From Ignavibacteriales bacterium (GTDB lineage Bacteria > Bacteroidota > Ignavibacteria > UBA10030), in NCBI GenBank assembly GCA_026390575.1, contig JAPLFR010000007.1, positions 238,327-302,326 of the forward strand: a stretch of 64,000 bases of DNA. Direction: 5' to 3'. Below the pieces are notes generated by a model. The model worked only from the letters and a program-made list of their open reading frames with translations, ran no database searches and was not told where the DNA came from. Numbering within the stretch: position 1 is the first letter of the stretch; each line of letters begins with the position of its first letter. This document shows, one piece after another, positions 25,553 to 35,008 of this stretch. The translations under genes and the position numbers were made by a program.

Positions 25553-27874
25553 TTAAAAATTGAAATTATATGTGACCGATGGTATGATCGGGAAGAATGT
25601 AGTCTGCACTGCCTGTGTCTTGTTCGGATCATTAGGATCTTGTTGAAAATTGATAGCATAGGGGTTCATCCGATTATAAGCATTATAGAGAGAGAAATTC
25701 AGATTGGAATGCGGTCCCAATGTCCATGTAGCGGAAAGATCTAATCGATGATACGCCGGCATACGATAGCCATTCCGCTCGGTATAATACGGAACCAGCC
25801 TGCCGTCCAGCCAGTAATTTCCGCTCGGGAACGTTACAGCATTGCCTGTATTATAGACCCAGGTTGCTGAAAAATTCCAATCGCTGTTATAATTATACAT
25901 CGCCACAATTGATATGTCATGTGTTCTGTCCTGCCGGGCCGGGAATGGATTACCATCGTTGATCTGATCAAATTGTTCTTCTGTTTTTGAAAGTGTATAT
26001 GCAATCCAGCCGCTCAGCCGGCCTGCGCGTTTTCGAACAAGCAATTCGGCGCCGTAACTTCTGGCGGTGCCGTATAAGAGGAGGGCTTCCACCGTCGGAT
26101 TGATTTGCAGGTCGGCACCATTTTTATAATCGATCACATTCTGCATGCGTTTATAATACAACTCAAAAGATGCTTCATATTCATTATCAAGAAAATTTCT
26201 AAAGTACCCGGCATCGACCTGATCGGCAAATTGCGGCTTTACATTATTCGTGCTTGGCACCCACACATCGCTTGGGTTTGTTGTTGTGGAATTCGAAAGA
26301 AGGTGAAGATATTGCGTTGTACGGGTATAGGAAGTTTTCAGAGAACTTTCGTCGTTCAACAGAAGGTTTATTGCAAATCTCGGTTCCAGAGAATTGTACG
26401 TTTTTACGACACTGCCTGAACCGTATGTCAATGTATCGGCAACATTTCCATACTCGTCATAATTATACAGATGAGCCGGACCAAGCAGGCTAAAGACCGA
26501 GAACCTCAATCCGTAGTTTACTTTCACCCCGGGTATCATTTCAATTTCGTGCGAAATGTATGCGGCGTTCTCCAGCGCGAATTTATTTTCAAGCGCCGTA
26601 TTGTTGATGATACTTCCCGCCGTCGCGGTCACCTTTCCCGGAAGAAAGGTGTGGTAAATAGAGTTGAGACCGAACTTTACCGTTCCCGAAACATCGGTAA
26701 AATATTGAAAATCAGTTTTGAAGTTCAGGTCTTGAATTCCGGAAGTAATCTGGAATTGACTTGTCCCGACTCCAATGGTGTTGCTGTATTCATAATCGCT
26801 ATAGATAAGCGAGGTGTTGGAAAACAAATGATCGGCAAAAATATGATTCCACCGAAGTGTCGCTGTCGTATTCCCCCAATTGAATCCAAACGTATTGGAA
26901 TAGGCGAAATTATCGCGTCCGAAATAACCGGAAAGGAACAATCGATCTTTGTCGCCAAGCGTATAGTTTGCTTTCATATTCAGATCATAGAAATATAAAC
27001 TCGCACGGTTGATCGTAGTGTCGCTTGAGAGTTTGAGGAAAAGATCTGCATATGTTCGCCTGCCAGAAATAATAAAAGATCCTTCATCCTTGACAAGAGG
27101 TCCTTCCACAGTGAGGCGTGATGCCAGCAATCCAATACCGCCTGAACCTCCAAATTCTTTATTGTTACCATCGTTTGTGCGAATATCTAATACCGAAGAG
27201 AGCCTGCCGCCATATTCTGCCGGAATGCCGCCTGTCATGACTTTCACATCTTTGATCGCGTCGGAGTTAAAAACTGAAAGAAATCCAAGAAGGTGAGAAG
27301 AATTGTAGATCGGTGCTTCATCCAGAACAATGAGATTCTGATCTGTTCCTCCGCCTCGCGCATAGAACCCCGTGCTTCCTTCTCCAGCAGATTTTATCCC
27401 TGGGAGCAATTGAATTGTTTTTAAAATATCTTTTTCACCCAGGAGCACCGGGATCGATTCAATTTCTTTTACTTCCAATTTATTGACTCCAATTTCTGTG
27501 GAGGTAACGTTTGCGTTCGATCGCTCACCGGATACAACGACTTCTCCCAGCGTGATGGGTTCAGGTGTCAGATCATAATTCATCAATCTATTATGAGAGA
27601 AATGTAATGTGTCCTTTCGAGTTTTGAATCCAAGATATTGGACGAAAATGGTGTAGGAACCTTCTGGAAAAGTCAACGAATAAAATCCGTAGGCATTTGA
27701 AGTTACACCAACACCGGGGAGTTCCTTTACGAGAAGCGTTGCACTAATGAGTGCCTCGCCGGTTTCTCCACTCCTGATGGTTCCACTCAATGTGTATCTA
27801 TTTTGTGAAACGACAGAAAGTGTGTAAATGCATGTGAGAAGAATGAGCCAGCCCGTTAATGATTGTTGTTTCAT
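25553..27874 (-). CDS. TonB-dependent receptor with carboxypeptidase-like N-terminal domain
   Basis: A 773-residue outer-membrane receptor. It has a signal peptide (residues 1-24), a CarboxypepD_reg-like domain (about 27-115: YTLSGTIRSGETGEALISATLLV, NAYGFYSLTFPEGSY) and a plug domain (about 125-230: DILKTIQLLPGIKSAGEGS, FYARGGGTDQNLIVLDEAP, PAEYGGRLSSVLDI). A beta-barrel follows with repeated aromatic strands and a terminal VTYNFNF. It takes up a large substrate using TonB energy; the ligand is unknown. Its leader (27872-27921) holds a small hairpin that also occurs, with compensating base changes, at 28673-28724. Confidence 0.92.
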   Translation of the reverse strand: MKQQSLTGWLILLTCIYTLSVVSQNRYTLSGTIRSGETGEALISATLLVKELPGVGVTSNAYGFYSLTFPEGSYTIFVQYLGFKTRKDTLHFSHNRLMNYDLTPEPITLGEVVVSGERSNANVTSTEIGVNKLEVKEIESIPVLLGEKDILKTIQLLPGIKSAGEGSTGFYARGGGTDQNLIVLDEAPIYNSSHLLGFLSVFNSDAIKDVKVMTGGIPAEYGGRLSSVLDIRTNDGNNKEFGGSGGIGLLASRLTVEGPLVKDEGSFIISGRRTYADLFLKLSSDTTINRASLYFYDLNMKANYTLGDKDRLFLSGYFGRDNFAYSNTFGFNWGNTTATLRWNHIFADHLFSNTSLIYSDYEYSNTIGVGTSQFQITSGIQDLNFKTDFQYFTDVSGTVKFGLNSIYHTFLPGKVTATAGSIINNTALENKFALENAAYISHEIEMIPGVKVNYGLRFSVFSLLGPAHLYNYDEYGNVADTLTYGSGSVVKTYNSLEPRFAINLLLNDESSLKTSYTRTTQYLHLLSNSTTTNPSDVWVPSTNNVKPQFADQVDAGYFRNFLDNEYEASFELYYKRMQNVIDYKNGADLQINPTVEALLLYGTARSYGAELLVRKRAGRLSGWIAYTLSKTEEQFDQINDGNPFPARQDRTHDISIVAMYNYNSDWNFSATWVYNTGNAVTFPSGNYWLDGRLVPYYTERNGYRMPAYHRLDLSATWTLGPHSNLNFSLYNAYNRMNPYAINFQQDPNDPNKTQAVQTTFFPIIPSVTYNFNF

Positions 27875-27921
27875 GGTAGTACTAACGATCTTCGCGGATT
27901 TTTTGTTCCCGCTTCAAGATA
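27872..27921 (-). promoter_or_regulatory. TonB-receptor leader with hairpin, copy A
   Basis: On the minus strand GCGG-GAACAAAAAAT-CCGC (27894-27912) is followed by ATCGTTAGTACTA and then the ATG. The same arrangement recurs at copy B with a different stem sequence. Likely a 5'-UTR element, role unknown. Confidence 0.45.
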
Positions 27922-28085
27922 TCTTGTCTGTGTAATGTCGTACTACGATGATGTGTTTGGAAGATGGACAATCGATCCCAGTGAATGTCACCGGAGTGAA
28001 GCCGGGGGTCACAACTCTTAGCTTCACTCCAGCTCATATGCATCAAATAACGGTGTCGAGTATTCTCACATATCTGGGTTATGGT

Positions 28086-28550
28086 TTAGCGAAACCTTCC
28101 ATGATGGGAAAATCCAAAATGATATGGATGATATCCCATGCGTACAGAGAAGGTAGGATAATACCAATATGGAGAATATCCATCATACCAGAAGTACGAA
28201 GGATATCCATAATATCGTATCACATTCGAATCACTTGTCTTGCCAGATGGCTGGGGTGGCGGCTGCATCATAGCGACAACCACTTTCTCGCTCACACCTG
28301 CGTTTCTGAGATCAAGGACATCCTGAGTCTTCAATTGGAACCACGAATCTGTTGCATCCATCATTCCAATAATGAGACTGTCGCTCACACCGGCTTTTGA
28401 TAGAGCGATCACATCCTCCATTTTCATCATCCGGAGCGAATCTACTTTCATCAAATGATCCTTCCGCGTTTGTGAATATTGCTCTGCTGCACATCCAGCG
28501 AAGCCGAAGCTCATCACAACGAAGGCGAGTATAATGAATTTGTGCGTCAT
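28086..28550 (-). CDS. Small lipoprotein with two short internal repeats
   Basis: A 154-residue lipoprotein, lipobox FAGC. The mature part has two copies of a helical unit: MEDVIALSKAGVSDSLIIGMM and TQDVLDLRNAGVSEKVVVAMM (about residues 44-95). This repeat is seen in many small Bacteroidota-type envelope proteins. The C-terminus is unusually rich in Tyr, His, Phe and Pro (YYGYPSYFWYDGYSPYWYYP), reminiscent of surface-exposed low-complexity tails. Function unknown. A 10-bp hairpin (27993-28030, GGAGTGAAGC/GCTTCACTCC) lies after its stop but has no T-tract. Confidence 0.7.
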   Translation of the reverse strand: MTHKFIILAFVVMSFGFAGCAAEQYSQTRKDHLMKVDSLRMMKMEDVIALSKAGVSDSLIIGMMDATDSWFQLKTQDVLDLRNAGVSEKVVVAMMQPPPQPSGKTSDSNVIRYYGYPSYFWYDGYSPYWYYPTFSVRMGYHPYHFGFSHHGRFR

Positions 28551-28672
28551 ATGACCTCCAAGTTTATTGTCTACTTATTAGATGTATGGTTGCTTTCTTA
28601 GGTTTAATGGGATTTTCTGGAACAAAATTTATGAATGCGGGAAATAACATCCTGCATATTATTGATTGCTGC

Positions 28673-28724
28673 TTCATAATAGTACTAACGATTGAGGCAG
28701 GTCTTTTGTTCCTGTCTCGAGAGA
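28673..28724 (-). promoter_or_regulatory. Duplicated TonB-receptor leader, copy B, with truncated start codons
   Basis: It repeats the minus-strand leader of the TonB receptor: CAGG-AACAAAAGA-CCTG (28698-28714), ATCGTTAGTACTA, then ATGAAGCAGC, encoding MKQQS like the receptor. The reading frame after that runs only about 35 codons and has no receptor homology. It looks like the surviving 5' end of a second receptor gene. Confidence 0.4.
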
Positions 28725-28835
28725 TGGTATGTGTGCAGGAGTGTAAAGCGACGATGAGTTGTAATGATGGAAGTGCGGTAAGTATCTATGATAGTAGAAT
28801 GAGGAATTTTAAAGAGCAGCGATATTTATTCTCTG

Positions 28836-31628
28836 TTATACTCTCCAACCTTGTACCCACGCAGTGCCGCAGAGTCCGATGTATGGGCAACGCGGACAAC
28901 TCTTGCTAAGATCAACAGGCGGCGTAAAAGGAATCGCAGCGTTGTTTATCTCTTTGAGTAAAAGCTCAATGAACTGTTTAATTTGCTCAAAGTAGATCAC
29001 ACGTTCCTCCGCGTCTTCCATAAAAGCTACTTCGCAATCCTTGCTGAGCCGGTTTTTTCCGAGATACAGATACGCGGGAACGATTTCTTCTACCGCAGTT
29101 TTCGTGTGAACACTGTACAACAACAGATACATAGGCAGCTGCAGAGATGTCACTGCTTCGTTCCAGTTTTCCCGTTTATCAATAGTAAGAGCAAGCTTTC
29201 CGATATGAATCGGCGGTTTGGTTGGTTTCGGTCCAGTCTTATAATCGAGAATGATAATCTTATTACCGCGTTGCTCAATGCGGTCAAGACGCCCTTCAAA
29301 CTTTGTTCCTAAAGCATGAATGGAAATTCTTTCCTCAAGTCCCTGAAGAATTATTTCGCTCTCCTCTGCCATCGGCTGCTGGTATTCTTTTAGCAATGTT
29401 TCCAATTGCCGCTGAATCTGCCGCTTCAATAAATATGCCGCTCCCGCCGGCTCTGCTCCGAATTTCTGCGCGAATAATTCATCTATCAATTGCTTCATAC
29501 GCCCGGGGAGCAGATCGCGTGTTTCTAATTTCCTTCCGATGCATGGCGCAAAGAATGTATTCAGCACCTCATGGACAAACTTGCCGATTTCCTGACCATC
29601 AATATCCTCCGAAGCTTCCTCTTTTTCCTGCAAGCGCATAATGTGCTGGTAGTAAAACTTTATCGGACATTGCAGATACGTATCTAACGAGCTCGCACTG
29701 TACGTAAACCCATGTATCAGTGCGAGTACATCAGCCGATTTTGGAATTGACGGAACGGCTTCATTGGCAAGTTGCACTTGATACCGCACGGTCTGAACGT
29801 AATCATCATAGGAATATGAACCATCGCGCTTTTGACGCTCCCACAGCAATTGCTCAACGAATCGGCTCTTATCGCTCTCACCGGATTCCGAATAAAAGAG
29901 ATGCACGCGTTTTGCTCCGCGTACAAGCAGGTGAAAATAATACTCGCTTAATTTATCCCGATCATGCCGTGTTTCCAATCCTAATTTTTCTCGTAACTGC
30001 TGCGGTAACAGCATATCGCTGCCGATGCCGCCTGGCAGAACGTCATCGTTTACATTTAAAAAATATACATCATCAAAGTGCAGACTGCGCGTTTCTAATA
30101 AACCGAGCACCTGCAAACCCCGAAGCGGTGTACCGGAGAACGGAACATTTTGAAGAGCTACATAATGCTGAAGGAAGTTGAAATACCCTGAGGCGTCGCG
30201 CAACGACGCATTGCCGATAAACGATTGTTCCAGGTGCAGTAATACTTTCAAGAGTGCTTCTGCATAAGGGCGGAACAACGGATGCATGCGTGCAGTGCTT
30301 TGCTCGTAGATGTACGTGAGGACTTCAATAACATTGCGCGCGAACTCTTTGACGGATGTGAAATGTTCAAGTGCGTGGATGGTGCAAGAATGTATCGTGT
30401 GAAGATGTTCTTTCAATTGCTCAGGTGTAATTTTGTCGCTGGATTCTGAAATTGCAAAAGCAACATTCGTAAAGATTTCATCCGATTGCTCTATCTCTTC
30501 CAGCGTCAGCAGAATTTTAGATTGATCTTTCGTCAGCATTGATTCAATTGCATGGAAAAGCATACGCGTGACATCTGTGCGCTGCTCCAAGCGGATGTTT
30601 TTCGTGTACGGATGCAGAATATATTTTATATACTGTACTGCCGAGTATCGTTCGCCTTGTTTCGTGCACACTAATTCCATGAGGTTGTTCAGAAAACCAT
30701 AGATCGGTGTACGTGCCATTGGATATTCAAGCGCAATATTGTATTGTTCTTGCGGCATCAGCGAAAGCGTTTGATGGACAACAGGAAAGAGCGCATCTGC
30801 AGTAGGCAGAACAATCACCGAATGTTCATCCAGCGCCCCAGATTTCGCTAACTGTTCTTTGATGATCGCTGAAAGTGCAAAGACCTGTCCGTGTATGTCG
30901 GACGATTTGTAAAAATGAATTTCCGGTTCTGGTGTCCCTTCCTCAATCTTATCCGTTTGATACACGAACAGTGTGTTCGAACGCTTTTCTAAATTATCAA
31001 AAATGATCTGCTCGGCATGGGTCAGCTTGAATAATCCAGCTACAACAATCTGTGTGTAACCATTGAGATCCAATTCGCTGATATGCCCGGCAACTTCCAC
31101 GTAACGAACCGCACGCGTTGTAAAACCTTTTTCTGCAGCAAGTGTGTAAAACTTTGTATAGTACTCTGCAAGTGAGAAGAGCCGGTTGTACGTGAACGCC
31201 GACAATACATCTTTCATTTTTCGTTCGGGAACCTGTGCTAGCCGGAGTTCCTCCAATTCACCAAACAATTTCAATCCAATCGGAATAAATGCATCGAGCG
31301 ATGTAAAGTAATCGCCGCCCAATCGTTCCCTCAAGTCAGTATGCACAAGGTGAAGCAAAGCGACCGCGTCGATCGGCTCTAAATCATGCACAGGCTCCGG
31401 ATTGAGATGCTGATACAGCGAAAGAATAAACTCATCCACGGAAAATATTTTGGGGGGAATGATGCTGCCTCCAACACGATGAGCAAGCTCTTTACGCAAG
31501 AAATGCGCGGGACGTTTTCCGGGGAAAACAACTGCGACATTTGAGAAGTCTCTTCCATACGCTTCCAGATGGGAGGCAACGGTTTTAATAAGATGCTCGG
31601 TTGGACCAAGGACAATGCGTTCGCTCAT
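28836..31628 (-). CDS. addB: AddB-like exonuclease/helicase subunit with Fe-S nuclease domain
   Basis: A 930-residue subunit of the AddAB DNA-end-processing complex (RecBCD counterpart). The N-terminal part is an inactivated helicase fold. The C-terminus is a PD-(D/E)XK nuclease: FEGRLDRIEQRGNKIIILDYKTG gives the D...DYK catalytic set. The Fe-S cluster cysteines are the one in LDTYLQCPIKFYYQH and three in SCPRCPYIGLCG, the typical 1+3 arrangement of AddB. It works with AddA in recombinational repair and in degradation of foreign ends. Its ATG overlaps the AddA stop (ATGA), so the two are translationally coupled. Confidence 0.9.
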   Translation of the reverse strand: MSERIVLGPTEHLIKTVASHLEAYGRDFSNVAVVFPGKRPAHFLRKELAHRVGGSIIPPKIFSVDEFILSLYQHLNPEPVHDLEPIDAVALLHLVHTDLRERLGGDYFTSLDAFIPIGLKLFGELEELRLAQVPERKMKDVLSAFTYNRLFSLAEYYTKFYTLAAEKGFTTRAVRYVEVAGHISELDLNGYTQIVVAGLFKLTHAEQIIFDNLEKRSNTLFVYQTDKIEEGTPEPEIHFYKSSDIHGQVFALSAIIKEQLAKSGALDEHSVIVLPTADALFPVVHQTLSLMPQEQYNIALEYPMARTPIYGFLNNLMELVCTKQGERYSAVQYIKYILHPYTKNIRLEQRTDVTRMLFHAIESMLTKDQSKILLTLEEIEQSDEIFTNVAFAISESSDKITPEQLKEHLHTIHSCTIHALEHFTSVKEFARNVIEVLTYIYEQSTARMHPLFRPYAEALLKVLLHLEQSFIGNASLRDASGYFNFLQHYVALQNVPFSGTPLRGLQVLGLLETRSLHFDDVYFLNVNDDVLPGGIGSDMLLPQQLREKLGLETRHDRDKLSEYYFHLLVRGAKRVHLFYSESGESDKSRFVEQLLWERQKRDGSYSYDDYVQTVRYQVQLANEAVPSIPKSADVLALIHGFTYSASSLDTYLQCPIKFYYQHIMRLQEKEEASEDIDGQEIGKFVHEVLNTFFAPCIGRKLETRDLLPGRMKQLIDELFAQKFGAEPAGAAYLLKRQIQRQLETLLKEYQQPMAEESEIILQGLEERISIHALGTKFEGRLDRIEQRGNKIIILDYKTGPKPTKPPIHIGKLALTIDKRENWNEAVTSLQLPMYLLLYSVHTKTAVEEIVPAYLYLGKNRLSKDCEVAFMEDAEERVIYFEQIKQFIELLLKEINNAAIPFTPPVDLSKSCPRCPYIGLCGTAWVQGWRV

Positions 31629-34600
31629 ACAACCACCCGCAATTTCTTTCTGTCCACAAAAGCCAGGATGCCATGAATGGTGTAACGAGTGCCAGGAAAC
31701 AACTTCGCATGTTTTGAACCCCCTGTTTCATCTCCCCCTAAGAGGGGGAGAGATAATATTCCTTCCCCTTTTAGGGGAAGGTTAGGATGGGGTTCCGTGC
31801 TAATATTAGAATCTTCAGAAGTAACACCATTAAAATAATTATCGAGGATATCCACATATCCCATCACTTGATCGGTATATCCTTCTTTATCATCTCCCGT
31901 TTTAAAATCGAGAACTGTCACCGTGTCCTTATCGACGATAATCCGATCCATGCGGAAGAGCCGTCCATCCGGATGAACAAATTCTTGCTCATTCATTATT
32001 CTTCTGCCTTCAACGTGAACAAAGAACGGCGCAATTTCCGGCGAACGCAGAAATTCAAGTATTGACGATTTGATGCGCTCCTCATCGGCGGGCTGCATCC
32101 AGCTTCCCGCAGTATTCTTTATCGATGATGAGATGATCATCTCAACGTCCACACCTGCGTACTCTACATGCGACAATACATCGTGAATAGCGTCACCGCG
32201 GCGGCGTTCATAGAGCGCCAGTTTCTCCGATGAAATATTGCTTACAGATACTCGCACCGACGAATGATGGAGCGGCACAACCAGCTCGATTGCTTGCTTC
32301 TGTTTTTCTACTTCCGGCTTTGTCGATGATTCGTAGCCAGAAAATGGCAGAAATTTTGATGGTTCATCGGCGTATTCTGTTTTTACGCTGATCACGTACA
32401 TTTCTTCTTTTGCCCGCGTAAAAGCAACATACAATTTATTAAGATCATCGACCGCTCGTTCGAAACGGTGTTGATTGTATAATTCCTGAAGTGTGTCATC
32501 AAACGCGGCGTTCTTTTGAGTAATATGCACTAACCGGACACCGTCTGTATCTTCTTCGACAAATAAATTTTCGGATCGCAGTTTGGAATCTACCAGTAAA
32601 ACGACGACAACGCGATTGTCCAATCCTTTCGCTTTGTGGATTGTCATCACCGAAACGGCATCTTCGCCGCGGGGCACTGCGATATTCCAATCCGTATCAT
32701 CCGATTCATCATCGGCAAAGGCGAGGAAATCTTTGAGATTATTCTGTCCCGTCTCTTCAAAATTTCTCATCACATCCAAGAGCTTTGCAAGTGCGCCTTC
32801 TTCTTCGGGCGCAATCTCGAACAAACGGAATTGTTTATAGATTTCTGACAGAAGATCGTACATCGGCAAGTAACCAACGACTGTGAAGAGTTCATCAAAG
32901 TACCGTCTCCAGACATCGGCATAACGCAGGCGGAACGATGCATACAGCGGCGCTGGATGTTCCGCTCTACGCGCCTGAAGAAGGAACGAATGAAGTTCCC
33001 CTTGAGTCAACTTCACATTATCAGCAGCAAGTGCGCGATGAAAAGTACCGCTCAGTAAGACGGTTGCAAATGAAAGATCATCAATTGGTGAATCGAGGAA
33101 GCGAAGAAGCGCAATGATATCACCGGTGATTGCACGCCCGCGAATGTCGAGACTGCTGTGCGAAATAAACGGAATATGTGCTCCATTAAGCCATCCGCTG
33201 ATCGCAATGACATGTTCGTTTTTCGGAGTCAGGATTGTGATATCGCCATGCCGGTAACCACGCGTGTGACAATCGTGAATAATTTCTAATATTTTCGCGT
33301 GCTCCTGTTCTTGATCTTCGTCTTTTTCAAACGAAACAACCTCAACGTATCCCTTCTTCTTATTCTTTTCTTCTACCTCTTGTTTGAACGTTGACAACCC
33401 GCTGGCATGCGGTGCGTCGCCTTCTATTGTAGAAGGTACGATGGAATGAAAAACTGTTTTGTTGAAATCGAGAATTCGTTCGAAGCTGCGGTAATTTGTT
33501 TCTAATTCCCGTACTTCCGGCGGCGCTGAGGGAAAGACGTTGTTTGTCATAACGTTTTTCATAATGCGCCAATCGGCATGACGGAATGCGTAAATGGATT
33601 GTTTGGTATCTCCAACGACAAACAGACTTCCCTGCTTTGACAGCGCTTCGGCAAACAACGGCTTTATTGCTTCCCACTGCACCGGCGCAGTGTCCTGAAA
33701 TTCATCGATGAGATAATGGAAAATGGCATCGCCCAAATAAAAATATATTTGCGGCACAATTTCTTCCGAGATATAATGCAGAAGCGTACGATTGATATCG
33801 GAAAGATTCACCTGACCGTTGCGCCGCATAATCTGTTCGATAGTACCCCGAAACAACTTATGTGCTTCGACGTACGGAAGATAATAGTGATATGCCTGCT
33901 GCACAACATACTCTGCAGCAAGCGAGCTGAACTTCTCATGCAGCGGCGCAAAACGCGTATTCCACTTTTCCGTTTTTTCTTTTTCAATCTTCGATTTGCC
34001 GGCTTTCACCGGTTTATGAATGCTTTTCAATTCTATCAGCTTGTCCACTTCTCCGGCTTGAGCGACAGCAGCGGCATTTTCATAATTCTTCGTTATCTCC
34101 AAACCGGAGTCTCGTACAAGTGTATGGAGTTGATGAAACGTATCAAGAATTTCCTTGCGCAGTATAGTCACCTGTCTGCTGTTTTCAGAAGATGGTAAAA
34201 CCTCTTTCGATTGTGCGCTGAGCGTATTATACAGATTGCGGACTTCATCGGAGAGTTTTTGAAATGGATTCCAAATATATCGTGAGGAAGTATTCTGGCT
34301 ATCAAGAAGAATATCTGTCAACCTTTCGAGTAATTGCTGCTTTGACGGATCAGTTGCGAGTTCGCGGGCAAATTGTTCAAAAGCCGCATCAAGTATTGTG
34401 CGGCTATTAAGGACAATTTCAAGAGTCGGCGAAAAACCAAATTCCAATGCCGAAGCGCGAAACACTCGCGCCATAAAGCTGTCGATCGTTTGCACCTGAA
34501 ACGCAGAATAGTCCTGCAATATCGTTTCAATCAATTCACCGCACCGAGTGCGAAGGTTCGCTTCATCCATTGAAACAAGAGGGCATAATTGATCAAGAAT

Positions 34601-34846
34601 ATTTTTATTACCGTGGTATGCTTTCTTTAGATATTCCAGAACGCGCTGGCGCATTTCAGCAGCGGCATTTTTGGTAAACGTCATTGCCAGCACATTGTTC
34701 AACCGATTGTGAGGCACCTTCGGAGATAACAAAAGCTGCAGAATTTTCAATGTGAGCGTGTGCGTTTTACCCGATCCTGCAGACGCAGAAACGATAGTAA
34801 AATTAGGAAATTGAAGTTCGGTATCGTTTAAAAGAATGGAAGCCAC
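31625..34846 (-). CDS. addA: AddA-like UvrD-type helicase/nuclease subunit
   Basis: A 1073-residue UvrD/REP superfamily 1 helicase with a C-terminal nuclease. Walker A is SASAGSGKTHTLTLKI. Others are VGDTKQSIYAFRHAD, LETNYRS, the Walker B-like DEFQDTAPVQW, VMTIHKAKGLDNRVV and LYVAFTRAKEEMYVI. The nuclease residues lie in IVDKDTVTVLDFKTGDD (about 970). Start codon is GTG at 34846. Between this motif and the C-terminus, residues about 1018-1039 are encoded by a pair of palindromes (31731-31781) and read as a HPNLPLKGEG-type insert not expected in AddA. The frame is kept open through it. AddA and AddB overlap by 4 bp. Confidence 0.92.
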   Translation of the reverse strand: MASILLNDTELQFPNFTIVSASAGSGKTHTLTLKILQLLLSPKVPHNRLNNVLAMTFTKNAAAEMRQRVLEYLKKAYHGNKNILDQLCPLVSMDEANLRTRCGELIETILQDYSAFQVQTIDSFMARVFRASALEFGFSPTLEIVLNSRTILDAAFEQFARELATDPSKQQLLERLTDILLDSQNTSSRYIWNPFQKLSDEVRNLYNTLSAQSKEVLPSSENSRQVTILRKEILDTFHQLHTLVRDSGLEITKNYENAAAVAQAGEVDKLIELKSIHKPVKAGKSKIEKEKTEKWNTRFAPLHEKFSSLAAEYVVQQAYHYYLPYVEAHKLFRGTIEQIMRRNGQVNLSDINRTLLHYISEEIVPQIYFYLGDAIFHYLIDEFQDTAPVQWEAIKPLFAEALSKQGSLFVVGDTKQSIYAFRHADWRIMKNVMTNNVFPSAPPEVRELETNYRSFERILDFNKTVFHSIVPSTIEGDAPHASGLSTFKQEVEEKNKKKGYVEVVSFEKDEDQEQEHAKILEIIHDCHTRGYRHGDITILTPKNEHVIAISGWLNGAHIPFISHSSLDIRGRAITGDIIALLRFLDSPIDDLSFATVLLSGTFHRALAADNVKLTQGELHSFLLQARRAEHPAPLYASFRLRYADVWRRYFDELFTVVGYLPMYDLLSEIYKQFRLFEIAPEEEGALAKLLDVMRNFEETGQNNLKDFLAFADDESDDTDWNIAVPRGEDAVSVMTIHKAKGLDNRVVVVLLVDSKLRSENLFVEEDTDGVRLVHITQKNAAFDDTLQELYNQHRFERAVDDLNKLYVAFTRAKEEMYVISVKTEYADEPSKFLPFSGYESSTKPEVEKQKQAIELVVPLHHSSVRVSVSNISSEKLALYERRRGDAIHDVLSHVEYAGVDVEMIISSSIKNTAGSWMQPADEERIKSSILEFLRSPEIAPFFVHVEGRRIMNEQEFVHPDGRLFRMDRIIVDKDTVTVLDFKTGDDKEGYTDQVMGYVDILDNYFNGVTSEDSNISTEPHPNLPLKGEGILSLPLLGGDETGGSKHAKLFPGTRYTIHGILAFVDRKKLRVVV
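31731..31793. repeat. Palindromic repeat inserted in frame in addA
   Basis: Two adjacent hairpins, TCTCCCCCT/AGGGGGAGA (31731-31751) and CCTTCCCCT/AGGGGAAGG (31761-31781), then GTTAGGATGGGG. Read on the minus strand it encodes HPNLPLKGEG...SLPLLGG in frame with addA near its 3' end. Confidence 0.65.
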
Positions 34847-35008
34847 TGTTTAATTTATTTCTTCTTCATTCGCTGTTTCTAATCGTTCAGGCTGGATGCC
34901 GAAGGGACACCATCTTGTTGATTTCAACAAAATGGTCTACAACTTTTGTTATTAACCATTTTCCCGATATCGGCAAAATGGTCTGCAACTGTTCACCGGC
35001 ATCCTCTT

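Noticed and set aside
28586..28909. 107-codon plus-strand frame
   Set aside because: It runs antisense through the duplicated leader and the 3' end of addB; the composition fits a shadow frame.
34928..34990. Direct repeat CAAAATGGTCT(A/G)CAACT, 46 bp apart upstream of addA
   Set aside because: Noticed as two copies of 17 bp, but with no palindromy and no link to a gene start; kept out as likely local duplication.
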